NCBI RefSeq assembly: GCF_000142805.1
Contig: NC_013083.1
Location: forward strand, 744,001-808,000
Reading direction: 5' to 3'
From: Lachancea thermotolerans CBS 6340
Taxonomy: Eukaryota > Ascomycota > Saccharomycetes > Saccharomycetales > Saccharomycetaceae
Length of the DNA stretch: 64,000 bases
The translations under genes and the position numbers were made by a program. Shown here in pieces: positions 41,300-50,890 of the stretch (position 1 is the stretch's first letter; every line of letters begins with the position of its first letter). A model generated the notes under the pieces. The model was not told the DNA's origin, searched no databases, and worked only from the letters and a program-made list of their open reading frames with translations.

Positions 41300-42763
41300 T
41301 TACTCGGTCTTCTGCTTCTTGGACTCTGCCTCAGCGCCTTGAGGAGCCTCCTCTGGGCGGGGCTGCAGCGCAGCGTCCGCCGCGCCCACCGGTATTACCT
41401 TATGGCACCACATCATGTATCCTCCACCGCCTCTCATTGTCATGACAGGGTGCAGTCTTCCCCTAATGGTCTGGAAAGGCCGACAACGCGTTTCTACGAT
41501 AGTGGGCGCCAAGTAGCGTAGGTCGTTATATAGAGTGTGAGACAGCTCCAATACAGTTTCCTTAAACTGACTGTAGCACACAATTGGTCTTGACCCGTGC
41601 ACACGCTCCCCCAACTTCGGTACAAACGTGGGCAGGTGTAGAGTTGATGCGACAACAAGCCCATCGTATTGCTGTTTGGTGGCCCATTCAATTATTTCCA
41701 GCTGCGTGTTGTACCACTTTAAGCGCCGGTAGTAAGCACCCTTTTTATTGCTCTTCAAGCTTTTCAGTTGTTCGTCCGTCAAAGGCGTGAAGGCCTCCTT
41801 GACTTCCTCAGTCACAGGCGGCTCGAAGTAATCCAGGATGGAAACCGTCTTTACGTGCTGCTGAATGAACTCCTCGGTGTAGTTGGAGAATTTGAGCAAG
41901 TCGAGGTTGGGGTGTTCGTTCTCGTGCACAACCACAATTTTCCCCTGGGCAGCCGAATCGTTCTCCCCACCAAACATCCGCTCCAGCAGCGCGTAGACCA
42001 AGAGCCCGCCCGTTTCGTCCACGCATAGGTAGGTTCCGTTGGACCTTATGTTTGCCAGGTTCAGAATCATGCCCATACTCTCCTCCGATAAGTCCATTGC
42101 CCTGAGAACATCACCCTTATCGATGAGGTACTGTAGCAACCCGGAGCTGCTCATGTATTCAACAGTGAAGAACTTAGCAAACTTCTGCTTTTTGCGCTTA
42201 AGATACTTTTCCTGAGAATACACGGTTTTTTGGTGAAAGCTTCCGTGGGCCTCAATCATTTTGGAAATGATCTCGTTACTCGAGACGCTTTGCTGCTTTA
42301 ATTGCTCAATCTCCTCGGAACTCAGCTTCTGAATGCTACTACCAATATTAATGAGGTTCTTGTTAGAATCGCTGTTTCCCACAAGCTGTAGCTCGCGCTG
42401 CGGAGTCCCCTCTTCCTCAGACCCGAGGCCCGTGGCGGCGGCGTTCGCCGTCAGTCTCGACTCGATAACACTGAGCCTGCCCACAGGGATCTTAAACTTA
42501 TTACGGGCACCTTTAGACGATGTTCCCTCTTGCGCCGCGTCGCCCGAGGGGCCCGCGTCCGGAGCTGATGCCTCAATTGCGTTGTCGTAATGTATTTCGA
42601 ACGTGGTGCCAAAAGGGTACCCAATGATATCGTTGACCTTGAAAGCTCCAAACTTGCCAAGCGATACATCACTGTTGGGCTTTAGCTCGCAAACCTTGAG
42701 GTTGTTCGAGGGAAGCCTTACCAGCACATGGTTGTAATATGTGATGTGCTTCAGGGGATCCAT
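41300..42763 (-). CDS. GCD10: Gcd10/Trm6, tRNA m1A58 methyltransferase non-catalytic subunit
   Basis: Gcd10 (Trm6) is the RNA-binding partner of the catalytic Trm61/Gcd14 and forms the nuclear complex that makes 1-methyladenosine-58 in tRNAs, needed for stability of initiator tRNA. The 487-residue protein (S. cerevisiae about 478) has an N-terminal beta-rich domain (about 1-100), a low-complexity linker, and a degenerate methyltransferase fold in the C-terminal half. The segment SSGLLQYLIDKGDVLRAMDLSEESM (split by the fold, about 208-230) and the GGGGYMMWCHKVIPV end (about 449-463) are typical of Trm6. It ends in a basic tail. It is divergent from NOP2; both share a promoter rich in ribosome/translation-factor motifs. 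Confidence 0.92.
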   Translation of the reverse strand: MDPLKHITYYNHVLVRLPSNNLKVCELKPNSDVSLGKFGAFKVNDIIGYPFGTTFEIHYDNAIEASAPDAGPSGDAAQEGTSSKGARNKFKIPVGRLSVIESRLTANAAATGLGSEEEGTPQRELQLVGNSDSNKNLINIGSSIQKLSSEEIEQLKQQSVSSNEIISKMIEAHGSFHQKTVYSQEKYLKRKKQKFAKFFTVEYMSSSGLLQYLIDKGDVLRAMDLSEESMGMILNLANIRSNGTYLCVDETGGLLVYALLERMFGGENDSAAQGKIVVVHENEHPNLDLLKFSNYTEEFIQQHVKTVSILDYFEPPVTEEVKEAFTPLTDEQLKSLKSNKKGAYYRRLKWYNTQLEIIEWATKQQYDGLVVASTLHLPTFVPKLGERVHGSRPIVCYSQFKETVLELSHTLYNDLRYLAPTIVETRCRPFQTIRGRLHPVMTMRGGGGYMMWCHKVIPVGAADAALQPRPEEAPQGAEAESKKQKTE

Positions 42764-43196
42764 GACTAAAGATATCGTATGTTCGATCGGTCAGTTAACT
42801 GCTTGCGTGGCGCAATTTCTCTTGGTCTTCTCCGTTGAAACCCTTGCTGACCGCCGTAAATAACCCTGTGAAGCGCGATGCGATGCGATGCGCTACGCGA
42901 ACCGCTGTTGATTGTTCACGATTTTCTTGAAAAATTTTGGATTGAGGGCTAATTCGTTGTGAGCGATCTCCATTTCTAGTCATGTGTTTTTGTATAGTCA
43001 CATGACCTCTTTTTACTCACGTGACTAGCACGTGGGATCCTGTCCCGTGTTTTCTTTTGGTTGGCGCTGTGGAAAATTTTTTGGAATGCTCATCTCATCG
43101 CATGAAAAGGTAGCTAATTCGATAGTTTAAAAACTTCGAGGACCAAGCGACCGGCCATTGATATCCAACTCCCGGAAACCCTGGCACTGAATCGTA
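42764..43196. promoter_or_regulatory. Divergent GCD10/NOP2 promoter with PAC, RRPE and E-boxes
   Basis: 433 bases. A CGATG triplet repeat (42876-42890) gives three overlapping GCGATG PAC-like cores. RRPE-like tracts occur at 42928-42938 (TGAAAAATTTT) and 43072-43082 (GAAAATTTTTT). A perfect PAC box CTCATCGC lies at 43094-43101, about 100 bases before the NOP2 ATG. Three E-box-type sites are clustered between: GTCACATGAC (42997-43006), TCACGTGA (43017-43024) and CACGTG (43029-43034), possible Cbf1 or Tye7 sites. PAC plus RRPE is the established ribosome-biogenesis signature and fits both neighbours. Confidence 0.7.
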
Positions 43197-45110
43197 ATGG
43201 GAAGCAGACGCCATAAGAACAAGCAAGGCGCTCCGCCAAGCCTCGATGAATTTCAGGCAAAGAAAAGCAATAAATCAGAGCACAAGGGCAAGAGCAGAAG
43301 CGAAGATGTCGACGGAAAGAAGCACAAGTCGAAGCGCAGAGCTGAAAATGACACAAAGTCTGGCAACAAGCGTAGCAAGACCGAACGCGTTGAAAAGACC
43401 AAGTCTAAGGAGCCGGAGCAGACAGAAGAAGAAGAACTACCCGAGGTCGACCTAGAGGAGCTCTCGAAGGCAAGGAAGACTTTGTTCGATGACGAGGAGG
43501 ACGAAGGCCAAGAAGAGGATGGTGCGGACGAATTTGACGAAGATCTCAAGGACGAGTTCGACTTGGAGCAGGAGTACGAAGGTGAGGACGACGACGATGA
43601 GGGCGGGCGCCCTGTGTTCTCAGACGACGAAGGAGTCGATATGGAGGACCTGAACGCCGCCAACATGGAGGCGCTCTCCATGAAGCTGGATCAAGAGCAG
43701 GCCCTTGAGGAAGAGGAGGCCGAAAAGGAACTTGCAGAGGCTGCGCAGCTTCAGCCTAGAGCCGAAATTTTGCCAACGGAAGAAGAGGAAGAGGCTCTCC
43801 GCGACCGTCCTACTGACTTGAACGCTGTGAGGACCCGTATGATCGAGATTGTCAAGGTGCTTGAGGACTTCAAGAACTTGGGAGCCGAGGGCCGTTCGAG
43901 AAGCGAATACGTTGACCGTCTGCTGAAGGACATTTGTGAGTACTTTGGGTACTCTCAGTTCCTGGCCGAAAAGCTTTTCAACCTGTTTTCGCCAACCGAG
44001 GCCCTGGAGTTCTTTGAGGCTAACGAGGTCTCCAGACCAGTTACTATCAGAACCAACAGTTTAAAGACAAGAAGAAGAGATCTCGCCCAAACTCTAGTCA
44101 ACAGAGGCGTGAACTTGAAGCCTATTGGTCCATGGACCAAAGTGGGTTTGCAGATTTTCGACTCGCAAGTGCCTATTGGTGCGACTCCTGAGTACTTGGC
44201 AGGTCATTACATTCTACAGGCAGCCTCATCTTTCCTTCCTGTGGTTGCACTGGATCCTCACGAAAACGAGAGAATCCTCGACATGGCTGCCGCGCCAGGT
44301 GGTAAAACAACTTACATTTCTGCTATGATGAAAAACACTGGGTGCGTCTTCGCCAACGATGCAAACAAAGCAAGAACCAAATCTCTAATTGCCAATATTC
44401 ACCGTCTGGGTTGTACCAACACTATCGTCTGCAACTATGATGCTCGCGAGTTTCCTAAAGTGATTGGTGGGTTCGACAGGATTTTGCTGGATGCGCCATG
44501 TTCTGGTACTGGTGTCATCGCTAAGGACCAGTCTGTCAAAGTCTCTCGTACTGATAAAGATTTCATGCAAATTCCTCACTTGCAAAAGCAGCTGCTTCTT
44601 TCGGCGATTGACTCAGTTGACGCCAACTCCAAAACTGGAGGTGTCATCGTTTACTCTACCTGTTCCGTTGCTGTCGAAGAGAACGAAGCCGTCGTTGACT
44701 ACGCGCTAAGGAAAAGGCCCAACGTCAAACTGGTGGACGCTGGTCTAGCTATTGGTAAAGAAGCTTTCGTCAGTTACAGGGGAAAGAAGTTTCACCCAAG
44801 CGTTAAGTTAGCAAGAAGATACTATCCCCACGTCTACAACGTCGATGGTTTCTTTGTGGCCAAGTTCCAGAAGATTGCTCCCTCCAAGCACGACGATAAT
44901 CAAGCCAACGCTAGGGAGAAGGAGAATGCTGCCAGACAAGAGGCTTTGGAGGAAGGTATTATCCACGATGACTTCGCCGACTTCGGTAACGAAGAAGACA
45001 AAAAGTACATCGAAAAATCCAGAAAAGTTAGTCTCCTCAAAAAGGGTATTGATCCTAAGGCGACGAAGAAGAACCAAGGTTCTAACTCAACCCCCAACAA
45101 ATCTGCATAA
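43197..45110 (+). CDS. NOP2: Nop2, 25S rRNA m5C methyltransferase
   Basis: Nop2 is the nucleolar RNA (cytosine-5) methyltransferase that modifies C2870 of 25S rRNA and is essential for 60S assembly. The 637-residue protein (S. cerevisiae about 618) has a highly charged N-terminus (1-200) with alternating Lys/Glu-rich runs. The methyltransferase core follows, with motif I (AAPGGKTT, about 364-371), the DAPCSGTG motif IV (Cys about 431) and the second catalytic cysteine in VYSTCSVAVEENE (about 488). The C-terminal tail is again charged. The double-cysteine arrangement is diagnostic for the NOL1/NOP2/sun family. It is convergent with ARP5. Confidence 0.96.
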   Translation: MGSRRHKNKQGAPPSLDEFQAKKSNKSEHKGKSRSEDVDGKKHKSKRRAENDTKSGNKRSKTERVEKTKSKEPEQTEEEELPEVDLEELSKARKTLFDDEEDEGQEEDGADEFDEDLKDEFDLEQEYEGEDDDDEGGRPVFSDDEGVDMEDLNAANMEALSMKLDQEQALEEEEAEKELAEAAQLQPRAEILPTEEEEEALRDRPTDLNAVRTRMIEIVKVLEDFKNLGAEGRSRSEYVDRLLKDICEYFGYSQFLAEKLFNLFSPTEALEFFEANEVSRPVTIRTNSLKTRRRDLAQTLVNRGVNLKPIGPWTKVGLQIFDSQVPIGATPEYLAGHYILQAASSFLPVVALDPHENERILDMAAAPGGKTTYISAMMKNTGCVFANDANKARTKSLIANIHRLGCTNTIVCNYDAREFPKVIGGFDRILLDAPCSGTGVIAKDQSVKVSRTDKDFMQIPHLQKQLLLSAIDSVDANSKTGGVIVYSTCSVAVEENEAVVDYALRKRPNVKLVDAGLAIGKEAFVSYRGKKFHPSVKLARRYYPHVYNVDGFFVAKFQKIAPSKHDDNQANAREKENAARQEALEEGIIHDDFADFGNEEDKKYIEKSRKVSLLKKGIDPKATKKNQGSNSTPNKSA

Positions 45111-45232
45111 ACTTTAAGATCTCTGTATATTGTATAATTAGTCCTTGCCGAAAATTGCTGTAATGAAAAGCACACTTCCATCAAACAAAATGCTATTATT
45201 CTATTAATGCTCAACACGAAAGAGGGTAGTTG

Positions 45233-47470
45233 CTACAAAAATAAAACATTGCCCAGGTTATGTTCTTTTATGTAGTCAGCTCCGAGCTCTTGATATTCTT
45301 TGCGGGTGATGTAGCTCCCTTTGTACTGACTTCCAGCCTGCGATAGTTTCGCCATTCCTCTCCATGCGTCAACTGCAGAATCGCTTGCCATCCTAACATT
45401 TAAATTACTTCCCATGGGCAACATACCGGTAAACTCGCGAACAATTCTTTCCCGGACTCCAGGCAGGCGCATATTGCCGCCTGTCAAAAAGACGTTGGCG
45501 GCTAACTTTTTGCTGCCTTCGCTCAGTTGACTTCTTGTAGAACCGAACTTTTTCAAGAAGTTCGTTTCGCAAATTTCGGTAACGCCAGCTTGATCAAGGC
45601 CCGCCATCGAGGGCTGGAATATTACTTCTGGGACCCTGATGCGCTCAACGTTTAAATGCATCTGGTGCTGCTCGTTGATGTTCTCGCTATCATGTGGTCT
45701 AGGGCCCCTCAAGAACAAATGAAGCGTTGAGTTTCTCCAGTCATATTGTGCATCTAATGTATCTTCCTCTGTGAAGTTTGGATCGTATTCGAGAAGTTGT
45801 TGCTCTAAGCCAACAATGACGTTATATTCTTCTTCAATTGCTTGGTCTAGCGCCTCAGGGTTCGAAGTGATATCGTTATAAACCAACCAATCTTCATCAT
45901 TAGCACCAAATGTATCGTTAGGATCGTTGTCAACAGTGGATTGCTGTCTAGAGCGCTTTGCGCTGGATCTCGACCTCTCCTCAGCTAAAGTAGCTATGTT
46001 CTTCATTCTTTTTTGAGCAGCATGCGACTTGCGATCTTTCATGTCATTTTTGATTTTCAATTTCTCCTTCCGAGTCTTGATTAAAGCAGTTAACTTTTGC
46101 CGCTTGTCCTTGATCCATCCCTGCAAATCTTCGGAGCGCCAAGCTTCATCCTTCTGCCTGGCTTCTTCTTCTTCTTGCTCCTTCTTCAGTTTCTCTTCTT
46201 TTGCCTTGACTCTTGCGTCAAAGTTGGCCTTCAAAAGTCTCTGTTTTCTTTTCTCTTTTATTTGCTCTTCATTCAACTGTTCGTCTGGGACATCGACAAG
46301 GTCAAACTTGTCTGCCAAGCTGACTTCTTCTTCTTCGCCTGCTTCAAGGACCTGGGCGCGCTTCAGTGTCTTTTCCAAGCCAACCAAATATTTTTTAAAG
46401 TCTTGCTCATCATCGAAACCAGCACTTTGCAAGGTCGATAATACAGCTTTTTTTGATTGGTCTTTCATTTGTTCTTTTAGCTGAGTATAGTACTCATATT
46501 CCTCTTCTTTCTGCGCCAGTTTTTCTTGGCGTCTTTGCTTGGCTTGCTCTTGCAATCGTCTACCTGTTTCCCGTCTCTTTTCCGCTTGTAGGCGCAGCTC
46601 CTCTTCGCTCTTCTCGGGCTGCACTGTCTCAGCAAATGGAGCTTCAACGACGATGTTCTTAGTCTCAAGTTCTTCGAGAGTGAGTATCTTGCGGATTTCA
46701 TCCTGATAGTCAACCGAGACGTAACAAAAATCCTCGTAAAGGGATTGAAACTGATGCGTGGATGGTTTTATTGGAAAATAAGGGTACTTCAAAGCTAAAA
46801 GGTTGGATAAGTACTCGACGGATTGGCGCCCACCCCAATTGATTCTCTTGGCTTCGCTGAGGACGCCCTTTCCGTTCATTACGGGAATGACATGTGTATC
46901 TTCGTTGCCGCTGTTGATGACCAGACCTGAAGCCGTTGCATCATTGTTTGCATAGAAAGAAAACAAGCTGTCTATGCCAAACGTTACCTGGGGCACCCCA
47001 AAACATTCAAATAGAAGCTGGTACCAGTTTTCTCTTTGAGATTGAAGCGTTGCAAGCTTTTCCGTCATTAAGATAGGGTTTGAAACGCCGTCGTTTCCGT
47101 TAACTCCAAGATGATGAAAAGTGTACTCCATGATCTCTTCGGTGTAGTCCCAGTTCGAAACAATCGCGCCGTCATACGGGCTTTTAGCTTGTGATCTAAC
47201 ACTAAGATCGAGGTTTGTGTCATTGCCAATGAAGGTGAGATTCCGGTTCTTCCTTCTATCCCGCCACCTGGATATTCTGTTAGTGAAAATATGCGAAGGT
47301 TGGTCCTGGTTTCCAAACCCAGCTCTAACTTCGCTCGATCCAAAATCGATAGCTATTGGAACATTAGGATCATAGTCCGCCGCGTCGTCGAATGGCTCTG
47401 GGGTGTCAGACGCATCAGGCTCACTCAGCGTATGAATCTTCAATGGTGGCAGGCTGGAGTCGCGGGGCAT
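45233..47470 (-). CDS. ARP5: Arp5, actin-related subunit of INO80
   Basis: Arp5 is a nuclear actin-related protein that, with Ies6, couples ATP hydrolysis to nucleosome sliding in the INO80 remodeller. The 745-residue protein (S. cerevisiae about 755) has actin-fold segments at the N-terminus (IAIDFGSSEVRAGFG, about 36-50) and the C-terminus (VFLTGGNMRLPGVRER, about 660-675). They are separated by a long charged, coiled-coil-rich insertion (about 260-545, Lys/Glu/Gln), the hallmark of Arp5. It lies convergent to NOP2, as YNL059C is in S. cerevisiae. Confidence 0.95.
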   Translation of the reverse strand: MPRDSSLPPLKIHTLSEPDASDTPEPFDDAADYDPNVPIAIDFGSSEVRAGFGNQDQPSHIFTNRISRWRDRRKNRNLTFIGNDTNLDLSVRSQAKSPYDGAIVSNWDYTEEIMEYTFHHLGVNGNDGVSNPILMTEKLATLQSQRENWYQLLFECFGVPQVTFGIDSLFSFYANNDATASGLVINSGNEDTHVIPVMNGKGVLSEAKRINWGGRQSVEYLSNLLALKYPYFPIKPSTHQFQSLYEDFCYVSVDYQDEIRKILTLEELETKNIVVEAPFAETVQPEKSEEELRLQAEKRRETGRRLQEQAKQRRQEKLAQKEEEYEYYTQLKEQMKDQSKKAVLSTLQSAGFDDEQDFKKYLVGLEKTLKRAQVLEAGEEEEVSLADKFDLVDVPDEQLNEEQIKEKRKQRLLKANFDARVKAKEEKLKKEQEEEEARQKDEAWRSEDLQGWIKDKRQKLTALIKTRKEKLKIKNDMKDRKSHAAQKRMKNIATLAEERSRSSAKRSRQQSTVDNDPNDTFGANDEDWLVYNDITSNPEALDQAIEEEYNVIVGLEQQLLEYDPNFTEEDTLDAQYDWRNSTLHLFLRGPRPHDSENINEQHQMHLNVERIRVPEVIFQPSMAGLDQAGVTEICETNFLKKFGSTRSQLSEGSKKLAANVFLTGGNMRLPGVRERIVREFTGMLPMGSNLNVRMASDSAVDAWRGMAKLSQAGSQYKGSYITRKEYQELGADYIKEHNLGNVLFL

Positions 47471-48201
47471 GGAGCTGTGTGGAAACGGTAGTTACTGCTC
47501 GTTGTGGGTCAGTCGATACAACGAAAGCACTCCATGTAAAAGTGGGTATACATTGACATGTGATATAGTCACGTGACTATGCCAAGACTGTAAGGTTCGC
47601 GAGAGAAGCGCCAGGTCTGCAGGGGTGTACCGAGGCCTGGTCTACATCAAGTGTAGACGAAAGGTTCACTTTAAGTGTTTTTGTCCTTGTGAGCTTCCAT
47701 TTACGGTTTCTACAAAATAATAAGCTGCTCGAGAGAGCTGTTGGCTTGTATAATATCGATCTATGCCTGCCAACTGCTTGAGAACACTTGATGCCTATTT
47801 TTGAAGTCTTTGCCACGGTTTTATGTTGCATAAAGATGTGAGATTCATCGCTTAAGACTAGATAAGGCCGGCTGTGTTTACGTTGGCTGTATGAGGTTAA
47901 TTATGATATATGGTCATAGTGTTAACCCACCTTTTCACGACAAACAGACGTATTCGAAGCTCGTGATCTCGGGCGTGCAGACGTTTTTGGAAGCCGTTGT
48001 CACTATATCCAATAGGACGCGTACGCTCGTTGATGCGTTTGGCACTTTAAGTTTGTTATTTAATGATACTTTTTTCAAGTAATTAAGTCTAATGCTGACA
48101 GCGGCAAGTTACCGCATTTGTGTTGTTACATGGCCCCATTTAGTTGTTGGTTAGTTACCTGAATTACAAGCTCTCCCAACTTTTTGCCTGAAATTCACAG
48201 T
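47471..48201. promoter_or_regulatory. ARP5 promoter and left edge of accessory island
   Basis: 731 bases. It holds the ARP5 promoter with the 16-bp palindrome at 47565-47580 and the 3' flank of the transporter gene. Short open frames (47577-47831 minus, 47891-48082 plus) are not protein-like. In S. cerevisiae no gene like the following two sits between ARP5 and its syntenic neighbours, so the break in gene order begins here. Confidence 0.45.
47565..47580. promoter_or_regulatory. 16-bp E-box palindrome upstream of ARP5
   Basis: ATAGTCACGTGACTAT is a perfect 16-base palindrome centred on CACGTG, 95 bases upstream of the ARP5 ATG. TCACGTGA is the Cbf1/CDEI-type core. No AT-rich CDEII-like block follows, so a centromere is not indicated. 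Confidence 0.65.
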
Positions 48202-50076
48202 TCAAGCGGTCACAGGGTTGTTCTGGACTCTGGTGTTAGAAGATTTCTCAGACTCATTGTGAAGCTCATTTTCCGTGGAACTCAGCTCGTGAGAGGCCCC
48301 TGCATCTCCGGTAGAAGACGCGGACTCGGAATGGCCATGTTCGAGCTCTCCCAGAGCGACAACCTCGCTCAGCTTTTTGTCCCGTAAGAGGAAAGCCGCA
48401 ATGAGAAGAGTTACGCAGAAGCACAGCGGCACAATGCACAAAATCCTCTGCACTTTCTGGTAGGCATGCACGACGGCAACTCTCTGAGGAGTGCCCCATT
48501 TATACTTGATAATAAATTTGAAAGGAGACGAATAAGCGAGCGTAGCAACCTGCTTCTCGGTGATTCTCTTGTTCAGCTCCTTTGGTAGCACGTTGGTCCA
48601 GATCGCGCCTGAAATTGCAGATGCGAAAGCGGAGCCAATGTTGTAGCACGCCAGATACAGCGAAGTGACAACCGCCAAGTCCTGGTGCGCGGCAGTAGAT
48701 GCCTGCATGGAAACCTGGGCGGAGTAGTTGAAGAAACCGCCTCCGAAACCCAGCAGACACAAGGCGCCGATGATGCCGGAGTGGGAACTCTCGTCGCCGC
48801 GGAAGTGCACCAGGAGGCCGAAGGCCACAAACCAGACACACACACCGAACAGAATAAACTTCTTGGTTCTCTTGACATACACGATGACAAACCCGAGCAG
48901 CGTGCCGGTGATGATGGACACGAAGTTGAAGAGCGTGGTGATGCGCTGCGCGGCCTTCACGGATTCGTGCACGGCGATGACAAGCACCGTGTACATGTAA
49001 TCAGCCTGCATGTACACGCAGAAGTGGATATGGAAGGCGATGACCAGCGCCGCGATCACACCGCGGTCCTTGAGTACGCTGCGTGGCGTCAGCGGAAACC
49101 TAGCAAACTTGGCCTCCCACAGCACGAACAGCGGCAGCGCCACGCACCAGCCGATGACCTCGGGCACAATGATCTGCGCGGTCCGCCACTTGTCGGACAG
49201 GCCGCCGGCCAGCGTGAAGGGCACCAACACGCAGCCGAGAGCGCCGACCACAAGAATCAGCCCCACGGAGTCCAGACGCCAGAAGAAAACCTCGATAAGG
49301 TACTCGGACCATGACGCCATGCTGTAGAGCTGGCGCTGCTTGCCCAGCTGCTCGGGCGCGTGCTTGTGCGCGAGGTACCTCATATGAACCAAGCAGCAGA
49401 AAAGTGGAATACACGACAGCGGGATGATGAACGCCCACATGCCGATGCCCCACTCCCAGTCGCTGCCGATGGCGCTGATCACGTCGCCCGAGACCCACGT
49501 GTTGATGATCGTGGGCAGCGCGGGCACGTACAGCGCGACCATTCTCCAGTTCAGGTTCGAGAAGTCCACCGCGATCACCTGCAGGATCAGCGCCAGCCCG
49601 GCCTTGCCCAGCTGATACAGACACGCGCCCGTCGCGAACTTGGACACCGTGTCCGACTGACACTCGACGATCGTGCCCACCACCACCAGCACGATCGAGA
49701 TCGCCAGCATCTCCATTCTGCCGAACATGTCCGACGCCCGCGCGTACGCGACCATGCCTCCCGCGGCCATTACCGTCTTGATACAGTTCACGGTCGACAG
49801 CAGCGAGTGGTTGCCGTACGAGTCCGTGGCGTACGCCTCGAGCTTGCTGCGCACCAGCCCGTCCAGACGGTACGCGTACGCGATCAGGAACAGCGAGAAG
49901 AACAGCGCCACGCGATACGCCACGTGGTCGTACTGCGCCGCGTATACCTCGATGTTCTTGACCCCGACGTCCTTCTGGCGCCGTAGCGCCTCATCTGCAC
50001 GCCTGCTGCGCTCCATAGCATCGCCTGCTTCTTTTTCTTCAGGGCCCTTGTTGAACCCTAGCATTTTCAAGCTCAT
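48202..50076 (-). CDS. ARN/GEX-family MFS transporter (siderophore-iron or glutathione)
   Basis: This is a major-facilitator transporter of the fungal ARN group, which includes siderophore-iron importers (Arn1, Arn2, Sit1, Enb1) and the glutathione exchangers Gex1/Gex2. The 624-residue protein has about 13-14 hydrophobic segments. The family block LFFSLFLIAYAYRLDG (about 58-73), the YATDSYGNHSLLSTVN region (about 82-97) and NTWVSGDV (about 192-199) resemble ARN/GEX proteins. The second half has LGFGGGFFNYSAQVSMQA (about 435-452). YRLDGLVRSK rather than the YGLDGTLR seen in siderophore importers leans, weakly, to the GEX side. It is the first gene of the island between ARP5 and RHO3. Its promoter has an Aft-type iron-response site. 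The 5' two-thirds are GC-rich and the 3' end is not. Confidence 0.85.
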   Translation of the reverse strand: MSLKMLGFNKGPEEKEAGDAMERSRRADEALRRQKDVGVKNIEVYAAQYDHVAYRVALFFSLFLIAYAYRLDGLVRSKLEAYATDSYGNHSLLSTVNCIKTVMAAGGMVAYARASDMFGRMEMLAISIVLVVVGTIVECQSDTVSKFATGACLYQLGKAGLALILQVIAVDFSNLNWRMVALYVPALPTIINTWVSGDVISAIGSDWEWGIGMWAFIIPLSCIPLFCCLVHMRYLAHKHAPEQLGKQRQLYSMASWSEYLIEVFFWRLDSVGLILVVGALGCVLVPFTLAGGLSDKWRTAQIIVPEVIGWCVALPLFVLWEAKFARFPLTPRSVLKDRGVIAALVIAFHIHFCVYMQADYMYTVLVIAVHESVKAAQRITTLFNFVSIITGTLLGFVIVYVKRTKKFILFGVCVWFVAFGLLVHFRGDESSHSGIIGALCLLGFGGGFFNYSAQVSMQASTAAHQDLAVVTSLYLACYNIGSAFASAISGAIWTNVLPKELNKRITEKQVATLAYSSPFKFIIKYKWGTPQRVAVVHAYQKVQRILCIVPLCFCVTLLIAAFLLRDKKLSEVVALGELEHGHSESASSTGDAGASHELSSTENELHNESEKSSNTRVQNNPVTA

Positions 50077-50780
50077 CGCGTACTTCTATGTACTGTTGCA
50101 CGAGCGCTATGAAAAACACAACGGTTTAGAGTAGTGTTATTGTTTGAGTGGAAACGCTAATAAAAAAAAAGGCCTGCTCATCTCCGGTTCCACCCCGCCT
50201 GCCAGCTGCCCTGTTAAATATATCCTATGGTCGCCTCCCAGGCGCCGAGAAATGTGGGTGCACAACTGTGCTTGTTGCGTGTCTGCGGTGGGTTTTTTTT
50301 TTAACTTCTTGGGCATCTTCTCATGCCCGTTGATGCCCCTTCCAACCTTCCACGCCGAATGCTGTTCTCGGTTCTTGTTTTACCTGTAGCTGGCTCGATC
50401 TCCCTCAGGTGCTTGACACACTGCCAGGGACCCTGGCGGACGACGTGCCGTGCGATAGTTTCTAGTGCCCCGTACTACCGTGCACCAGGAAAGCCTACAC
50501 GCTGGCCTAGGCGTTGCTTCCACCTGCAATTTTCCGATCCTTGGGGTGTAATCGAGCAGGTAGCACGAGCGCGGCATGCGAGACCTACGCGTTAAGCCAA
50601 GCCCTGGCGAATAGAACAAAGCACGGCAGTGTGGGCATAAGGTTATACGAGGATGTCCGTAAATACGGCGGGATCTGGCGCACCTAGAGCGCGTCGCAGA
50701 CGTGATTGGCTTGAACAGCGCCGAGAATTCTCGATGCGGTGTGGCGCAGACGCGCGCGCAGCGAGTGCGGCTGGGCTGGA
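50077..50780. promoter_or_regulatory. Promoter region of the ARN/GEX-like gene
   Basis: This stretch lies between the transporter start and the decamer repeat. It is GC-rich beyond 50390. An Aft-type site lies at 50255-50262. Short open frames on both strands have no protein character. There is an A-tract near 50160 and a T-tract near 50292. Confidence 0.45.
50255..50262 (-). promoter_or_regulatory. Aft1/Aft2-type iron-response element
   Basis: TGGGTGCA on the plus strand reads TGCACCCA on the transporter's strand and matches the Aft consensus YRCACCCR. It lies about 180 bases upstream of the ARN/GEX-like ATG. Aft1 drives ARN-family genes under iron limitation in S. cerevisiae. A single 8-base match is suggestive, not proof. 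Confidence 0.55.
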
Positions 50781-50890
50781 GCGGGCCTGAGCGGACACCA
50801 GCGGGCGAAAGCGGGCGAAAGCGGACGAAGGCGGGCGATAGCGGGCGACGGCGGGCCTACGCGGACGATGGCGGGTCTGCGCGGGTCTGC
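50781..50890. repeat. 10-bp minisatellite beside the truncated FAS2-like gene
   Basis: Eleven consecutive 10-base units in perfect register share the core GCGGGCGAAA (variants GCGGGCCTGA, GCGGACGAAG, GCGGGTCTGC). Differences among units are substitutions only, with no length change. The tract begins 40 bases beyond the stop codon of the FAS2-like gene, on the side where the missing C-terminal domain would be. Because 10 is not a multiple of 3, copy-number change would shift any frame passing through. Confidence 0.9.

Noticed and set aside
48685-49986. Long plus-strand frames (209 and 208 codons) opposite the ARN/GEX gene
   Set aside because: They are His/Arg/Asp-rich shadows of a GC-rich coding region with no start context or known domains.
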